Shown: in pieces, positions 1-41,900 of the stretch
Layout: every line of letters starts with the position of its first letter
How positions within the stretch are numbered: position 1 is the first letter of the stretch
Source of the DNA: Mugil cephalus
Taxonomy: Eukaryota > Chordata > Actinopteri > Mugiliformes > Mugilidae
Assembly: GCF_022458985.1 (NCBI RefSeq)
Contig: NC_061770.1
Location: 1,117,001 to 1,181,000, forward strand
DNA: 64,000 nt
Direction of reading: 5' to 3'
Position numbers and translations under genes: made by a program
The notes under the pieces: model-generated
Seen by the model: only the letters and a program-made list of their open reading frames with translations
Told to the model about the DNA's origin: nothing
The model's database searches: none

Positions 1-1439
1 CTGAAGTCACTGCAATATTGTCCATCTTTACAGTCAAGTGTCATTTACTTTTAACACCATGTTGACTGACTGCAGGCTCCCTGATGTTGACCAAGGACTC
101 ATCGACCATCTGCCGTGTTTCACATTAGAGGAGATAATCACAACGACACTATTCCATTCTACTCTGTTCTATTCATATGCTACTTAGAAGTGCAACAGTA
201 GAAGCAGGCGACACGCCAGCGTGGGGTGTGACCTTCCTCCAACTTGCATTAATCCTCAATGATATGTATACAAAACCCTATTTAGAAAGAGACACAGTTT
301 TAAAAGAAGACCTTTTAAAGTGTCTGTGCCCACCAATGGTTTCTCTGCATATGCCTTATTGCAATAAACACTCTTCTATGATATGCCCTATGGGAACTTA
401 CAATGTATTTTGTGATTACCTATAAGTTTATATAAATCTGAAAGTTCTACATTTGCACAATCCTAAAGTATCTTAACTTTTCTTGTGCATTGTACAGCCA
501 TATATTTCTTTTCCCCAAGGGTAAAGCAACATCCTTAGCTTCACGGACAATTATTTACACTCTACACTCAAGTGAAGCCTTATAAAACCACTGCAATAAG
601 TCATGCCTGGACTGTAAGAGATATCTGGAGCTGTCACATGTATCTTACCGTTTCTGTGAGTAAGCTGTCAAACTCTCTTTTCCTCCAAATATCCACATGC
701 TTGCACGATCCGAGCACAGTTGCGTCTCATACTGCCTCTGTCAACACTGACTGCAACTCAGACAGTAAAGCCAGAAAGCACTGCAAATGCTCGATTTCCT
801 GCTTCAACTTTCAAAATAAAGGATTTCGGAACGGAACTGACGTTTTAATTTTTTAGTGCTTTTTAGACGCTTTGTTTGCAGTTATCTATTAACACATTTG
901 TAAATTACGGCACTAAATTGCGTGTTGTATTAATATTGTGGATTATTTAATAAGTGTCCCGAAATAATTGGGTATTTCTGATTAATTAAGCCATCATAGT
1001 CTGCAGCAGCTATTTGTGACGTACAATGGTGCCATCTGCCGTTTGTAATAATATTAAAACAACCGCAAGGATTTAATGCGAATCATTTGAGTAGCTTTAC
1101 TAAATTATATTAGACTGGTCGGTCTATATTCACAATAATATGCATATTAAAAATTTCACAAGGTATATTCAACTCTCTATAGCCTACCTATAATAACTGT
1201 CGACACTGGATTCTGATCGTAGTTCTAACCGTAGATGTTTTCACATTTTGACGCACTTTTATGTATTTATCTGTCATAGAACACCTGAATTAATGGCGTC
1301 TTATTTAGATTATCAGGGCAAAAATGTTTGGAATGTTGCAAAAATACCTCTGCTGAAATATATATTGTCACTGACAGACGAAAGACATCTGATATTCCGT
1401 TGACTTAACATTTACGTCGAAGTGTGAGGATCTTAAACG
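1..1439. other. Flanking stretch, no gene recognised
   Basis: I see only short chance ORFs here, and none has a recognisable domain or splice pattern. The sequence is AT-rich, with scattered TATA-like runs. It lies upstream of the presumed itch first exon and may hold distal regulatory sequence or the end of a neighbouring gene outside the window, but nothing in it supports a specific call. Confidence 0.5.
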
Positions 1440-1685
1440 CATCGACGTGTTTACTGAAGGTCCATTGGTCCACTTTGCTCCAACTCTGGTCCAATCACAT
1501 CGCAGAAAGGGAGTAGCGTGTGCCCCACCTTGTCTCGGTCACATGACGCGAACCCACGAAGATGGTGGAAGTTTCTTCTTCCTCGAAGTGAAACTACGAC
1601 CGAAACACAAACATCCTGCGGAGTGAGGGCCGAGAGGACGCTGTCGCGGCACCAGTTTAGTCTTTCCTTTCCCCTTTGAAACCTG
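1440..1685 (+). promoter_or_regulatory. Probable itch promoter and non-coding first exon
   Basis: This stretch is more GC-rich than its surroundings. It has a CCAAT motif near 1492, a palindromic-type E-box (GTCACATGAC, 1538-1547) and a YY1-like AAGATGG motif near 1560. It ends in a good splice donor: the sequence before 1685 is followed by GTAAGT at 1686. No ATG continues into the itch frame, so it would be 5' UTR, spliced to the first coding exon at 4242. The transcription start is not determined; the exon boundary is inferred from the donor and from the usual upstream non-coding exon of ITCH genes. Confidence 0.5.
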
Positions 1686-1722
1686 GTAAGTGGTGGAAGC
1701 AGATTTATAGAACTCCCGTTGG

Positions 1723-1724
<2 letters not shown>

Positions 1725-1756
<32 letters not shown>
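1725..1756. repeat. (AT)16 microsatellite
   Basis: A pure AT dinucleotide run lies about 40 bp inside itch intron 1. It is likely length-polymorphic. Confidence 0.9.
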
Positions 1757-1758
<2 letters not shown>

Positions 1759-4263
1759 CCTCCTCCCGCTGGACTTTGGGATTTCCAGCCAGCCATGATG
1801 GTGACACAAGCTAGCGGGCTAGCTGTTAGCCAGCGCTGGGATGGAAGCGGGCTGTCACACCCGGTGACCAGATGACATTCAACACGTACTCTTCAGCTCC
1901 GGTAACCACCGAGCTGCGCAGTGTTCCAACCTCATGGCAGTTCATTAGCTTCCCGGGACATGATGTTCCTCTCTGTGGGTTAACGGAGTTAGCGGTAGCT
2001 GGTTAGCCATACTCAATTGGATTAAATTATGTAATCTGACCAGTGTTTGTTAGTTTAGCATGCCAGGTAGGGAAGATACGGGACACTGAGTTGTTCCTAT
2101 TTAGTTGTGTGATTTCACATGGGAATGAATTTGGTAAAATTAAATACTTTGTAGCGCAAAACATACTTTAAGCGAGTTTCATTTCCTAATACGTTCAATA
2201 GAGGAAGCTTTTGAATATCCGGCAACCTGACAGCACCTGTCGACCTTCAGTAGTCTTCAGTGTCCCTAAACAGCTGCTACTTGTTTTTCTTAGATAATTG
2301 TAAGGTATTTCTGCTCGAATTTAGTATTCATCGGTAGCTTTGCGGGGTTGACTGTGTATCTTTATGCGCCAACAAACTTTCCTATCGTGTGGGGACTGAA
2401 TGCTAAACGAGTGTGCGGCTTTTGATTTCCTGTTCTGTCTTCCTGAGTATCTTTTCTGTTATGCGTTATTTTACCACCATTTATAGACAAAAACTTTACG
2501 ACCTATAGACTACACAATAAAACATAACACAAATTACATTAATTATTTTACATTTCTCATTGAGGTTGAACTCCGTCATACTGGTTTCTTTGAAGTATTA
2601 TAATAGAGGAACCTGTTTGTCCCTGAGTTGGTCATCAGGAAGGTATGTTTTGGCACTGTGGCATTGTTTTGCCCCGTTAGTCATGGTTTCAACAGTGTAT
2701 CTATTATTAAACAGGCCAAGTTGTTAACAGTCTTGTAAATCCATGTTTACCATAAAGCTGATGAGAAAATTATTCTTAGACCTCTAGAAATTTGAGTGAC
2801 ATTTTTTATAGTATGCTGCTCTATAGCAAGAGAAGACAATGAGGAGGAGATCCAATTAAGTGACACCAGATGCAATCTGCCACATGTTATTCTGCTATTT
2901 TAAAAACACAATCTGATTCAAGGCAGTTCAAAGTAGAGTTTAATATTCAGCAAGTACTCTCGTCTACAAAATGCAGTCGGCCCGCCTGCGACGCTGCAAA
3001 GTCAGCGGTTGCAATGAATTATTGACCAAAGCAGTAGCCAAAGTGAAAGTTTACCCAGGAGCTCCTCATTTTTTCTGCTGTGATGTGTGCATATGGGAAG
3101 AGATAAAGTGAGGAACATGCATTATTCAGTGGAGCATTGAGGTGACGACAAACCAGCACTGTCAAAGAAAGATCCCAGCATCTCATTCCTGTGCCAGAAT
3201 TTTCCTTCTCCTTTCTCTGACACATTTGTTTGTTGGAAGTGAAATTTCAGAGGCCGTACCCTTTTACATACTGGGAACATCATACCTAAAACCAGTGCCT
3301 TTGAGATTACATACATAGGCATCACCCTCCTGTGCACATGAAGTGCAGGTATACCAATACAACAATAGATGGTGTTATTTGGTATAAAAGTTGAAGATGC
3401 TACAGCTATGGTGCAGGACAGCCTACACAATCAGCATTTCACAGACTGCAGACCTGCCCTTTTATTACCTCACATAGTAGTGCCACTGCTGCACAACTCG
3501 AATGACAACCTGACAGGTGACTCTCGCGGAGCTCAAATTATAGTTGAACAGTGCTTCTTGTCAAATGTTTGCAGTTTATGGCCCTTTATCTTCATCGTGT
3601 TAAGGATACATTCCAGTAATGAAAGGCAGATTATAGATGTTGACTCTCCAGATGAATGACATTATTTCTCTCCAGATGCTTTTGTGCAAATCGATTTGCT
3701 AGAAGTGCATTTAGTCTGCAAAGGAAAAATACTCTAGGTAAACAGTTATAATGGTGATAATATTTCCAGTAACTGAAATCTACTTGGGGTCTTTCTACAT
3801 ACAGCATGCTTAAAGTGGAAACAAATGAAAGTATTAGCCAATAGTAACAGGAATACAGGAAAAACAAGTGTACATGTGGGTAATTTCAAGCAAATAAATA
3901 TGACATCATGTTGTCAGCAATAAGGGATATGTTGATCATGACGTACCTTATGCTTCTCGCAGTGACACTTGTTTAAGTAGTCATGTAATGCTTCTGAATG
4001 CTAAGTTGTGTTAAGACTTTACAGTTCCAGTATTTTAGCATAATTGGCTGTAAGCAGTAGCAAGCTTTGTTGGGGTGGTAGGTAAAGCATATGGTCCTTA
4101 ATTCTTGATGTAGCAATGCATTAAGTGCTTTATGACTTGTTAATAGTTAGTAGAGTCATTTTGAACTTGGTCTAAATGATCTCATCTTACAGAGTGAAAG
4201 CCATGAGTCTCCAACTTAATGGTGTGTTTTCTGTGCTGCAGGCCTTCATCCCAGCCCTATGTC

Positions 4264-21185
<16,922 letters not shown>

Positions 21186-22289
21186 AACCAGAAATTTTAA
21201 ATACTGGGTGCTCAATTCTGAAGGAATTAAAAAACAAATAAAAACACCAGTGTTCAAATCAGGGAGCCTTTTCAGAATAGGCAGGTGTTCTGAGACCCAC
21301 ACATGCATGCATCTGTGTGGTACAAGACTGTTGCCTGCATGTTGTTGGGATTTGGGCATCTGCCCCGCACAGTGAGCTCACCGCAGGCCTCTCAACGCCT
21401 GAGTGCTATGAGGAAAAATTAGCATTGTTTTAAACCAAAACACATGAAGCTGCTCCTCTCTCTCAAAATGTGGGCCAAATTATGCATGGGCTCCTGAATG
21501 CTCACCCTCCTTGACATCTGTAACTTTTCATACCCTCACATGTGATCATGTCATAACAGATGAAAGGTTGGTCCTCAGTTCCAACTGGTGTTAAATTTTA
21601 ACGCAATATTGAGAGGATGTGGTTTATTGTTACCTTCTTCCAAAACAGGGTTAAGTTTCACCAAAAAGCTAATTTTGTTGTTCTAAGATTATTTGTTGCA
21701 TTAGAATGAGACTCAAACTTTGCCTAAGTGAATCTTTTTTGGTTTTAAAGAACCTTAACACAACAGTTCAGTAGATTTGACTTGGTGAGTGAAATTATAG
21801 AAGTAGTGCTTCAAATTAACATTTTAAATAACAGACAATCTTGGTGCTTCAAAGAAGTTTGGGAGATATGCCTGTTTTGTGTTCCTGGTTGCGTAGTATT
21901 TGATCTGTGAATTGATTGATGATTGTGAAAAGTGTTGCCTCCATTGGTTTTTAGTGGTGGGAGCAGAACTTAAACCGACCCTAGTTTTATAGGGCCGCAG
22001 TTTGCACGCTGTGATGTGGAATGGGACGTCATGGATTGGGGTACTCTTTACTCTTCTTAATATCAGCTTTAACAACATTATACGCCTTCAAACTTAACTT
22101 TAATTTGTGGGGCAGTCCTGGTGAAAACGGGATCCTTTAGGACTAAATGTCAGATCTACAAAACAAGTGGAAAAACACCAAAACAAATTTAAATGCATAC
22201 TTGCAAGACTAAAAGATATTTCACAAAGCTTTTTACACACCATATACACCACTGTCAAATCCAGAGAAAACCTAATGTCCAAATATATA

Positions 22290-22686
22290 CCAATCAGACA
22301 TAACATTATGACCATCTTCCTTATATTGTGTAGGTCTCCCATGTGCCCCCAAAACAGTTGTGACTCCTCAGATGGACATGGGCCCTCTGAGGGTGTCCTG
22401 TGCTGTCTGGTGTTAGTGGGGGCCTCTGTGGGTCATGTCACAGATACTTGATCAGTTTGGAATCTAGTGAATTTGGAGGCCAGGTCAACACCTTGTGCTG
22501 ATCTTCATGTTTTTGTTTGTGTGCCTTGTGGGGGTGTCTGGTCTGCTCTAGGTGGGTGCTACATATCTAAGTAACATCCACATGAATACCAGGTCCAAAA
22601 GTTTCCCAGCAGAACATTATATTGTCACCAGGGGTCAATGTTATTTACTTCTCCTGTCAGTGGTCATAATGTTATGCCTGATCAGC
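22290..22686 (+). mobile_element. Mariner-type MITE (copy 1)
   Basis: The inverted ends are CCAATCAGACATAACATTAT at the left and the reverse complement of CTGATCAGGCATAACATTAT at the right, and the left end follows a TA. Related copies lie at 33912-34064, 47869-48090 and 59406-59826. They share the internal segment GGTGGGTGCTACATATCTAA and a CAGCAGAACA motif. There is no coding capacity. Confidence 0.8.
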
Positions 22687-23010
22687 AGGAATGTGATTGA
22701 TAGAATTTTTTTCCAAGCATCACTGCAAACCAAAAACTTGTGTAATTTTTAAGAATTGAACAGTGTTGGTCCAAATGAACGTATTTAAAGCTTTGTCTTC
22801 CCTTTTACACTTAAAGTGTACATTTTACCTCTGAATATTTTCACTTTGTGACAGGTCAGAATTCCTCTAATGTCAGATGCAGTTTTATGGAAACACTGAA
22901 ATTTAAATTCTGAGATATGATTATTTTTTGAAAATGTGTATAATATCAGATTGACTCCTTTCCTGTTGACTAGAGGAACCGCTGATTTAGGTGAAATTAT
23001 TGTATTGATT

Positions 23011-23015
23011 GTGTG

Positions 23016-23063
<48 letters not shown>
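23011..23063. repeat. (GTGC)n microsatellite
   Basis: About 12 tandem GTGC/GCGT units follow a short GTGT run. The sequence is alternating purine-pyrimidine throughout. Confidence 0.95.
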
Positions 23064-23064
<1 letters not shown>

Positions 23065-23962
23065 TGTATTAGTGGTATCTGGAAACGGTCTTTGGAACTG
23101 CAAACACTTATTTGGTTTGGTCTGATGAACAAGAACAGAGTCAGACAATTCATCTTGTGTATCTATGAAATTATAAACACCAGGTCGTGTGGTTTGTCAT
23201 TTTGCAGTGTCCCTTTTAAGTATTAAATGACACACTGAAGAGACAGGTGTGGTTGCAGAGCAACATTAGATTAAACTGGCGTTAAGTCTGACAAAGCACA
23301 GCACTTTCTTTTCTTGCAACACGTGGGGACGTCTAGTCCTGGTTGTTGGTACCTCTGGCCTCTTTGTTTCCACATGTGCCTCAGGCATCAGGTCTTTGAA
23401 GCATCTTTAGACCAGCAGTGTGATAAAACAAAGACTCTTCACCCTGCTGTGGAGAATCAGCCAGAGCAAGAGAAGGTAACTTTTGAAGAAACTGCACCAG
23501 AGTGAATTTCAGTGTCTAATTGTAACATCAGTTGGAATAACAACTACTGAGACTACAATAATAAGAGATGATAATACTGAGTTAACGAATGTATCATGAT
23601 TCAAAGTTGTTTGTTAAAGTTGCCTATATAGTTTTGCTTCATATTGTTTCGCCCCATCGCAGGAGGTTATTTTAATCTTGTTCTGGTTCATTTACATATT
23701 AGGATCCTGGGAACGTAGGAGTTAAGCAAATATGTAAATATCATAATTCTTTATTTTTTCTTTGTTTGACAGAACCCTCCATGTCTAAACTAAACCACTG
23801 TCACTTTCCTGTATATGAAAAGAAGTTGTAAATGGTGTCAATAACAAATTTTCTTTTGTAAAAGAGAAGTTTTAATAAGAGGTTTATGGTTAACACTATT
23901 TTCTTTCCCCTGTTCCATTTCTGATGTACATGAGAGAAGTGTAATATAGAATTGTCACCTTA

Positions 23963-23968
23963 ATAAAT
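23963..23968 (+). terminator. Candidate itch distal polyadenylation signal
   Basis: A canonical AATAAA hexamer 2.8 kb after the itch stop is followed by GT-rich sequence (ATGTGTGTTTGT). It is plausible but not proven to be the used site. Confidence 0.45.
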
Positions 23969-23985
23969 TAAATCAAAAATGTGTG

Positions 23986-25151
23986 TTTGTACCGTATCTC
24001 AAAGAACCAGCGTTGTCAAAGACAGCCTTGTGCATGAATCCTGCACGGATGTTAAAAAACATATTCATCAAACATTTATCCATTTAGGGATTAATTAGAT
24101 CAGAGGTCTTCAATGTTTTTCAGGCCAAATGATGAACTGATGGAGAGATTAAGTAGGTACCCCTTACCTACTACATGTGTTCTATGTTAAACTCGACCTA
24201 GTGCTGTTTATAAATATACATTATTATCATCATTTTGCATTTAATATTAAGCTATTCAAATAATACCCAGGTTCAGTAGGGCCATGCAACTGCTGTACCT
24301 CTGCAGACCCCATAGGGTCATGGACATTATAACATTGGAGGGGTTTTTCTTTATGATGTAATGAAATGGATCCTGAGATCACAGTAGCAGTTTCTACACA
24401 TAAAAGCCAGGCTTGGAAACAACTCCAGACCCTTAACTGATGAAGGTATGCCCCGCATTTGATAATAAAACAGCTTTCAAAAATGTCCAATCACTTTTGA
24501 TTCAAAATATTCACAACCAAATCCGAGTAAAGACAAGTCTGCACTTGAAGCCCATATTCACTGACGACCAGTCAAAATAACTCTTTGACAGCAGCATTAT
24601 ACAAACCCTATTCATTATTACCTACTATAATTTGTGATCTTGATTGTTCAGATCTGAATCCTCAGACACATATTTGAAATAGGTGTGTGATCAGATACTG
24701 TAGTTTGTCCTGACAAATTACTATCATGCTTTGGATGATGTACCATTGTTACCTCATCACAGCATTTCAGAATTTGTCAAACATTTTATCTGAGCAAAAA
24801 AGAACATCAGAAACAATCACATCATACTCAAACGTTAAAGAACACTGGAGGGTTTAATTCAGAATGTAAGCACATTTATATTGACACAAATACACTTTGC
24901 GACTCTTATAATTTAGTTTTTTGCTGAGGTAAAGAAAAACTTCTTGGCATTACAACGTTGTACATGAACCAGCGCAGATGAATTTGCACTAAACATGTCC
25001 ACTGTTTATCTGGGTGATATACATCCAAAAGTGAACATAGCCCAATCATCTTTATTTAGAGAACAAATCATTTAAAGAACGTTTTAATTTAAAACATGTT
25101 GAAATAATTTCCCAGACTGATGTTTTTATTTTTTTCATTTAAAATAGATAA
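23986..25151. other. Convergent intergenic spacer, nothing recognised
   Basis: This AT-rich stretch lies between the 3' ends of itch and znf341. No ORF has recognisable content, and no repeat family could be named. Confidence 0.5.
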
Positions 25152-25157
25152 TTTATT
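25152..25157 (-). terminator. Candidate znf341 polyadenylation signal
   Basis: AATAAA on the minus strand, 54 bp after the znf341 stop. A second AATAAA lies at about 25125-25130. Either would give a short 3' UTR. Confidence 0.5.
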
Positions 25158-25210
25158 AATTGGTCCATATCCAGAAAACTATAAAGAAACACTGAAGACT
25201 ACAAACATGG

Positions 25211-37308
<12,098 letters not shown>

Positions 37309-37656
37309 CTTGTAGCTCCTCTTTTGAGTGATAGGCACTCGATTGGCCAAGACTGCCTGTTGAGGTACGTTCTGGTAAACTCGGGAAAATATGTTGAAAA
37401 CTATTTAAAGATTTGTTTTCATAATTATTTCCACGTATGAATTTAGTTAGTACTGTGACCCGGGAGAAATAAGCATGACAAGAAGTACAACTTGTTCATT
37501 TTTCGGAAGCCTCAAAATATGGCGACTGTGTATTTATTACGCCCAAATAAATTTACCACGCACTGTAACTTGCACTGAAATGTATGTTTCGAATACAGTA
37601 CCGCACAAATAACAGAGAACTACTTACGGGATATCAAATCGATAGCTCACCGGTGT

Positions 37657-37718
37657 AAAAAAAAAAACAACAAAAAAAACAACAACAACAACAGCAACAA
37701 CAAACAAACAAAAAAAAA
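37657..37718. repeat. A-rich / (CAA)n simple repeat
   Basis: A-runs interspersed with CAA units, between the znf341 start and the E2F sites. Confidence 0.85.
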
Positions 37719-37901
37719 CGGATCCGGTAAAATCGGATAACTGTCTTTTTCCATGTATACTGAACCCACCTCGACATCGATGAATCTGCGCCCAGCAGTG
37801 TGACAGGCAGCCCCTTTAACCAATCAGAAACCGTTAATGCAGACCAGCAGAAAAAGCATCTTTTACACCAATGGCGAAGGCCGGAATGGCCCACGTGCCG
37901 A

Positions 37902-37931
37902 TTTCGCGGCAAAAAAGATTTCGCGCGAAAA
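37902..37931. promoter_or_regulatory. Paired E2F binding sites
   Basis: TTTCGCGGC followed by a run of A lies at 37902-37916. A perfect palindrome TTTCGCGCGAAA lies at 37919-37930. Both match the E2F consensus TTTSSCGC. Human E2F1 is known to be autoregulated through closely spaced E2F sites of the same kind, so these are very likely real and cell-cycle responsive. They may also serve znf341. Confidence 0.85.
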
Positions 37932-38966
37932 CCGTCCGGGTCTTGTTTAGCAGTGGATCAGCTGGGACAACAACAACAGTAACGGCCGATAACGAGCTCG
38001 GTGTATGGCTTTTGTAAATAGATCTCGTCCGGGGTGAGCGATCGAAGAGCGAGTGGCTTCTCTTTGAACGTATGCGCGTGAATTTGTCCGCTTTATTTCC
38101 TTATTATTTTTCCAGTTTTGCTTTCCAGGACTGCTTCCTGCGTGCTCCCAACAAAACGAAGGGACAGGAGAACTGTAGCTAATAACTTAGCTAGCATGCT
38201 AATGCCATATATTTTCATATTCAGCTACATCTGTGTTTTCACCGCTGGACTAACGGACGCTTTTGTGAATATACTCTTCAAATATATCATCGAGTCACAC
38301 CGATGCCTTCCAGGGTGTGGATATTTTTTGCTTTGATAGCTTACTTCTGGAAGCTGCTGTAAAGTTTTGATAGCCTCATAACTAATCCAAGTTTTCGGCA
38401 TGGGTATATATGGTATCATCCTACAGTCTTGAATTGTTAGTGTGACGGCTGTACGCGCTTGTTTGATCACTTGTTGGCGTCTTTGTTGGTGGGTCCTCAG
38501 CTAGCTGGTTAGCAATCGGTGGTAGGGAGCCGTGTGGACAGGCCTCAGCTGTACTGTACTGACAAGACAGATGAAAACAAAAGATTAGCTCGCTAGCTCG
38601 CTAACCTCCAGCGTTAATTACAGTCGCGATCGATCTGCCACTCATTCTTGGCAACGTATCAGTGGCGTCAAAAGCCTCAAGGCCCCGTTTAAGTATGCGT
38701 TTAGCAATTTTATTTCATTTGCAAAATTTCCTGTTTTGCAGAACATCCTGTCTTGCTCGTTCAATTTGAATGTGCTTCAGCACGTCGTTTCCCATTATTT
38801 AGTAACAGTGAGGCTTTAAGAAATGTCCCAGAGATCTTCAGATCTCATTTTTGTTCTCAAAATTAATGCGAACAGCTGCTGATCATCTGTCAAACCCCAG
38901 CATCTTAGTTTGTGGCCCTATCAACAGCCCCAAAGTCCAGTGAAAGGGCAACTCAGACACACTGCA

Positions 38967-41900
38967 ATGTCAGAGACTCTGATAACAGGGCAGACATCTG
39001 AGGATCTGTTGGCAGACTTTGAGACTTTGCTGAACTCTGGGAGTATTGACTTGGGCCAGGACCACCAGATAGTGATCATCACCAGCCCCAGCCATGAGGG
39101 ACTCCACCCAGCAGCCGCCCCGACCAGCACGGGGGAGATCCTGCTGTTTGCCACGCCACAGGGCCCCGCTGATGTGGTCATCCAAGACAAGAGGCGGCCA
39201 GCTCTGGGAAGACCTCCGGTGAGGAGAGTGGGGAGGTGTGGGAGGAAGGGGTGGAGGCGGAGGTAATGGAAAGTGAAAGAACAAAGGCAGGAAGTGGTTA
39301 ACTTAGAACTTCTTCTTTGTCTCTGTAAAAATGAGCTTAAGTTTAAGTTGATACACCTGTTGCTTTTCATCCTGCAGCTTCTTATCTTAATATGAAGTTA
39401 GGGCACAATTATAATGATGTGATACATATGTTTTGTTTTATTATATACTATTTTTATTTCTGCATCCATTTATATTTCAGGTAAAGAGGAAGTTGGACTT
39501 GGATAGCGACCATCAGTACCTCAGCACCACTCGACCGTCCGCGGGACAAGCACCACCTTCCACACCTGCCCCTCCCAGAGGTACACATGTACACACAGTT
39601 GCAGCTGTGTGTGAGCACTGCAGCCATTCATCCATCTGCTCCATACATACTTTGACCTTTGCACTGGCCATTATTGTCCTAAAAACAGCTGTGCTTTTAT
39701 CCGCACAGACAACAGCCTGTCATCCTGTCTTTGTCTCCACCAGCAATTGTTACTCAAATGATAAAAGATGCTAGTTAAGTATGGGGAGAAACAGTGGAGA
39801 TACTCTTTAACTTATTTTATTTTTCTTCCTGTTTTTGACAGTATTTGGGTTTCACAAATGGAAGATATCAGAAGATTTGAGTGTTGTGGATAAGAGTTCT
39901 GGTTCACTAAACGCACCAAGTGGACAAAAAGAAATACAGTTTGAAAGGGAAATTGGATCAGTGTTTGGTGTGGGATACATATATTGCCATTAGTAGACAT
40001 GGATAAATAAATCCATCTGTTGCACATGCTGTACAAATACCATCCTTGTTGCATTGTCTTAACCTCGTCTTACACATAGCACATTTGAGCACCGGCCGGC
40101 ATATAAACATTCTGAGTTCACGTCTTTTATTTTGCTGAAATCTAATGCCAGGATTTATTTATTGTTAAGATTAATGATTTAGATTGTAAAGGAAGAAAAT
40201 TCCCCTAAAAAGAAAAAGACATGCTTGACATAGTATCAGCAGACTTTAGAGGTAATGTGTTTATGCTTTGTGGCAGCCCATGGAAACTCTGTCACACTCA
40301 CTGCATCAAGAGTAGGCTGATAGGCTGATAATTGATCACTTCTTGTACAGATTAGATTTCACTTTTGAGTTTAAATAATCCACCTCATCCAGACCAAACA
40401 AGCCGAACCTTTAATTGTTCAGTCTGGAGGATTGACATCTTGCTGTTGGCATGCAAAAGGGTTTTATATGATGATGGAAAGTTTTTGTACATATGTTCAT
40501 TACTTTTCCTTTTCTGTCCAGTTCCCCGAACTGCAACAGAGAAGTCACGGTATGACACTTCCTTGAACCTGACCACCAAGCGCTTTCTGGACCTGCTGTC
40601 CCAGTCTGCTGATGGCGTGGTGGATCTGAACTGGGCCTCACAGGTTCTGGATGTCCAGAAGCGACGCATATACGACATAACCAATGTCCTGGAGGGAATC
40701 CAGCTCATTTCTAAGAAGTCCAAGAACAACATCCAGTGGCTGTGAGTACTGGTGTCACACTACATGGGTTCCGTGGATTTTTTGCAGTTTTGCCATAACA
40801 TAATAACTTGAAAAAGTTTTATTTTTTTTGCATATACATGGTTATAGGTTATATAATGCACCCCTAGAACAGTCTAATGGTATCAATCACTGTTGCATTA
40901 AATGAAAAATACTTTTCAGAATTTCAGCTTTGACACAGGATTACAGTATTTTTTTAAAAAAAAAGTGATTTATACATGTTTCTGGTATTCACAGAGCATT
41001 AACCCATTCTATTATTTGTTTGTGGTTTTCTACTGTAGTGGTAATCGAATTGATGCAGCGCAAGTTTCCCGCCATAAAGAGTTGCAGAGGGAGCTGTGTG
41101 ATCTTACAGCAGCTGAGGAGCAGCTGGACGAGCTCATTGCCAAATGCAACCTACAGCTCCGACTGCTCACAGAGGAACCACAGAACAAGAAATATCCTTT
41201 TGACAGGGTTGGGTATCTAAAACATTTCACAAACCAGCAGCAGCACTCAGTGCGTTTACATGCACGTGAAAAAAATTGAATTATTGCCTTAATCAGGGTC
41301 TAACTGGAGAACTTAAGTGTATATAAACAAGTTACTCTGACTAAAATTGGAGTTCTTCTTATCTGATTAAGACACCCAGATAACGTGGTTGGAATTCGTT
41401 TTTCTCCGGCATTTATACATTAATCGGACTACAACAGGATAAAGCACATGCACATGCTCCACAACGACTGTGCTGGCGTGTGACACCTGTATAAAAACAT
41501 CCAAGAAAGCCGGTCGCAGAAGTAGCAGGTGAACAGAGCTGGTAGAAGAACCATCTGAGGGATAGCACATATCTTACCTGCACCAAAAGTAGCACACACA
41601 TTACGTACGAGATTAAAAAAAGATGTACTATTATCCATCTGGTTGTTGTTTATATGCAGGTCTGTCAGTTATTCAGTTTTCTCCTCTGCATGTAAACTGG
41701 GACAAGGACTGTAGTCAGAAAGTCGAAATTCAAACGTAGCTTGATTAAGCTCTGCATGTTAATGCACTGAGCGTCAGCCTCTGGCGACTCACCAGTTGTT
41801 GATGTGTTGATGGTGAGTCTAGTAGCACCACTGGACCACAACGACACATGTCGCTGTCTTGTACAGCTGATTCTCCTCACATAATATTCTGGGGTTCATG

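Larger units (their letters stand above)
21186..23985 (+). other. itch 3' UTR and downstream sequence
   Basis: This is the non-coding stretch after the itch stop codon. An early AATAAA lies at 21237-21242 and a stronger distal one at 23963-23968, so short and long 3' UTRs are both possible. It includes the mariner-type MITE at 22290-22686 and the GTGC microsatellite at 23011-23063. The long-UTR extent is inferred only from the signal position. Confidence 0.5.
37309..38966. promoter_or_regulatory. Divergent znf341/e2f1 promoter region
   Basis: The region between the two start codons is 1.66 kb. It has CCAAT boxes near 37819-37824 and 37867-37871, GC-rich sequence from about 37790 to 38060, and paired E2F sites. 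A good donor-like GGG|GTGAGC at 38034 and an acceptor-like CCCCAG at 38895-38900 suggest an e2f1 5' UTR intron, but no transcript evidence is available here. An A- and CAA-rich simple repeat lies at about 37657-37718. Confidence 0.6.

Noticed and set aside
177..856. Two small plus-strand ORFs upstream of itch
   Set aside because: They have no recognisable motif and no splice pattern, and their composition is that of the AT-rich flank.
38910..38966. N-terminal extension of e2f1
   Set aside because: The open frame upstream of 38967 begins at TTG with no ATG, and MSETLITG fits a normal start.
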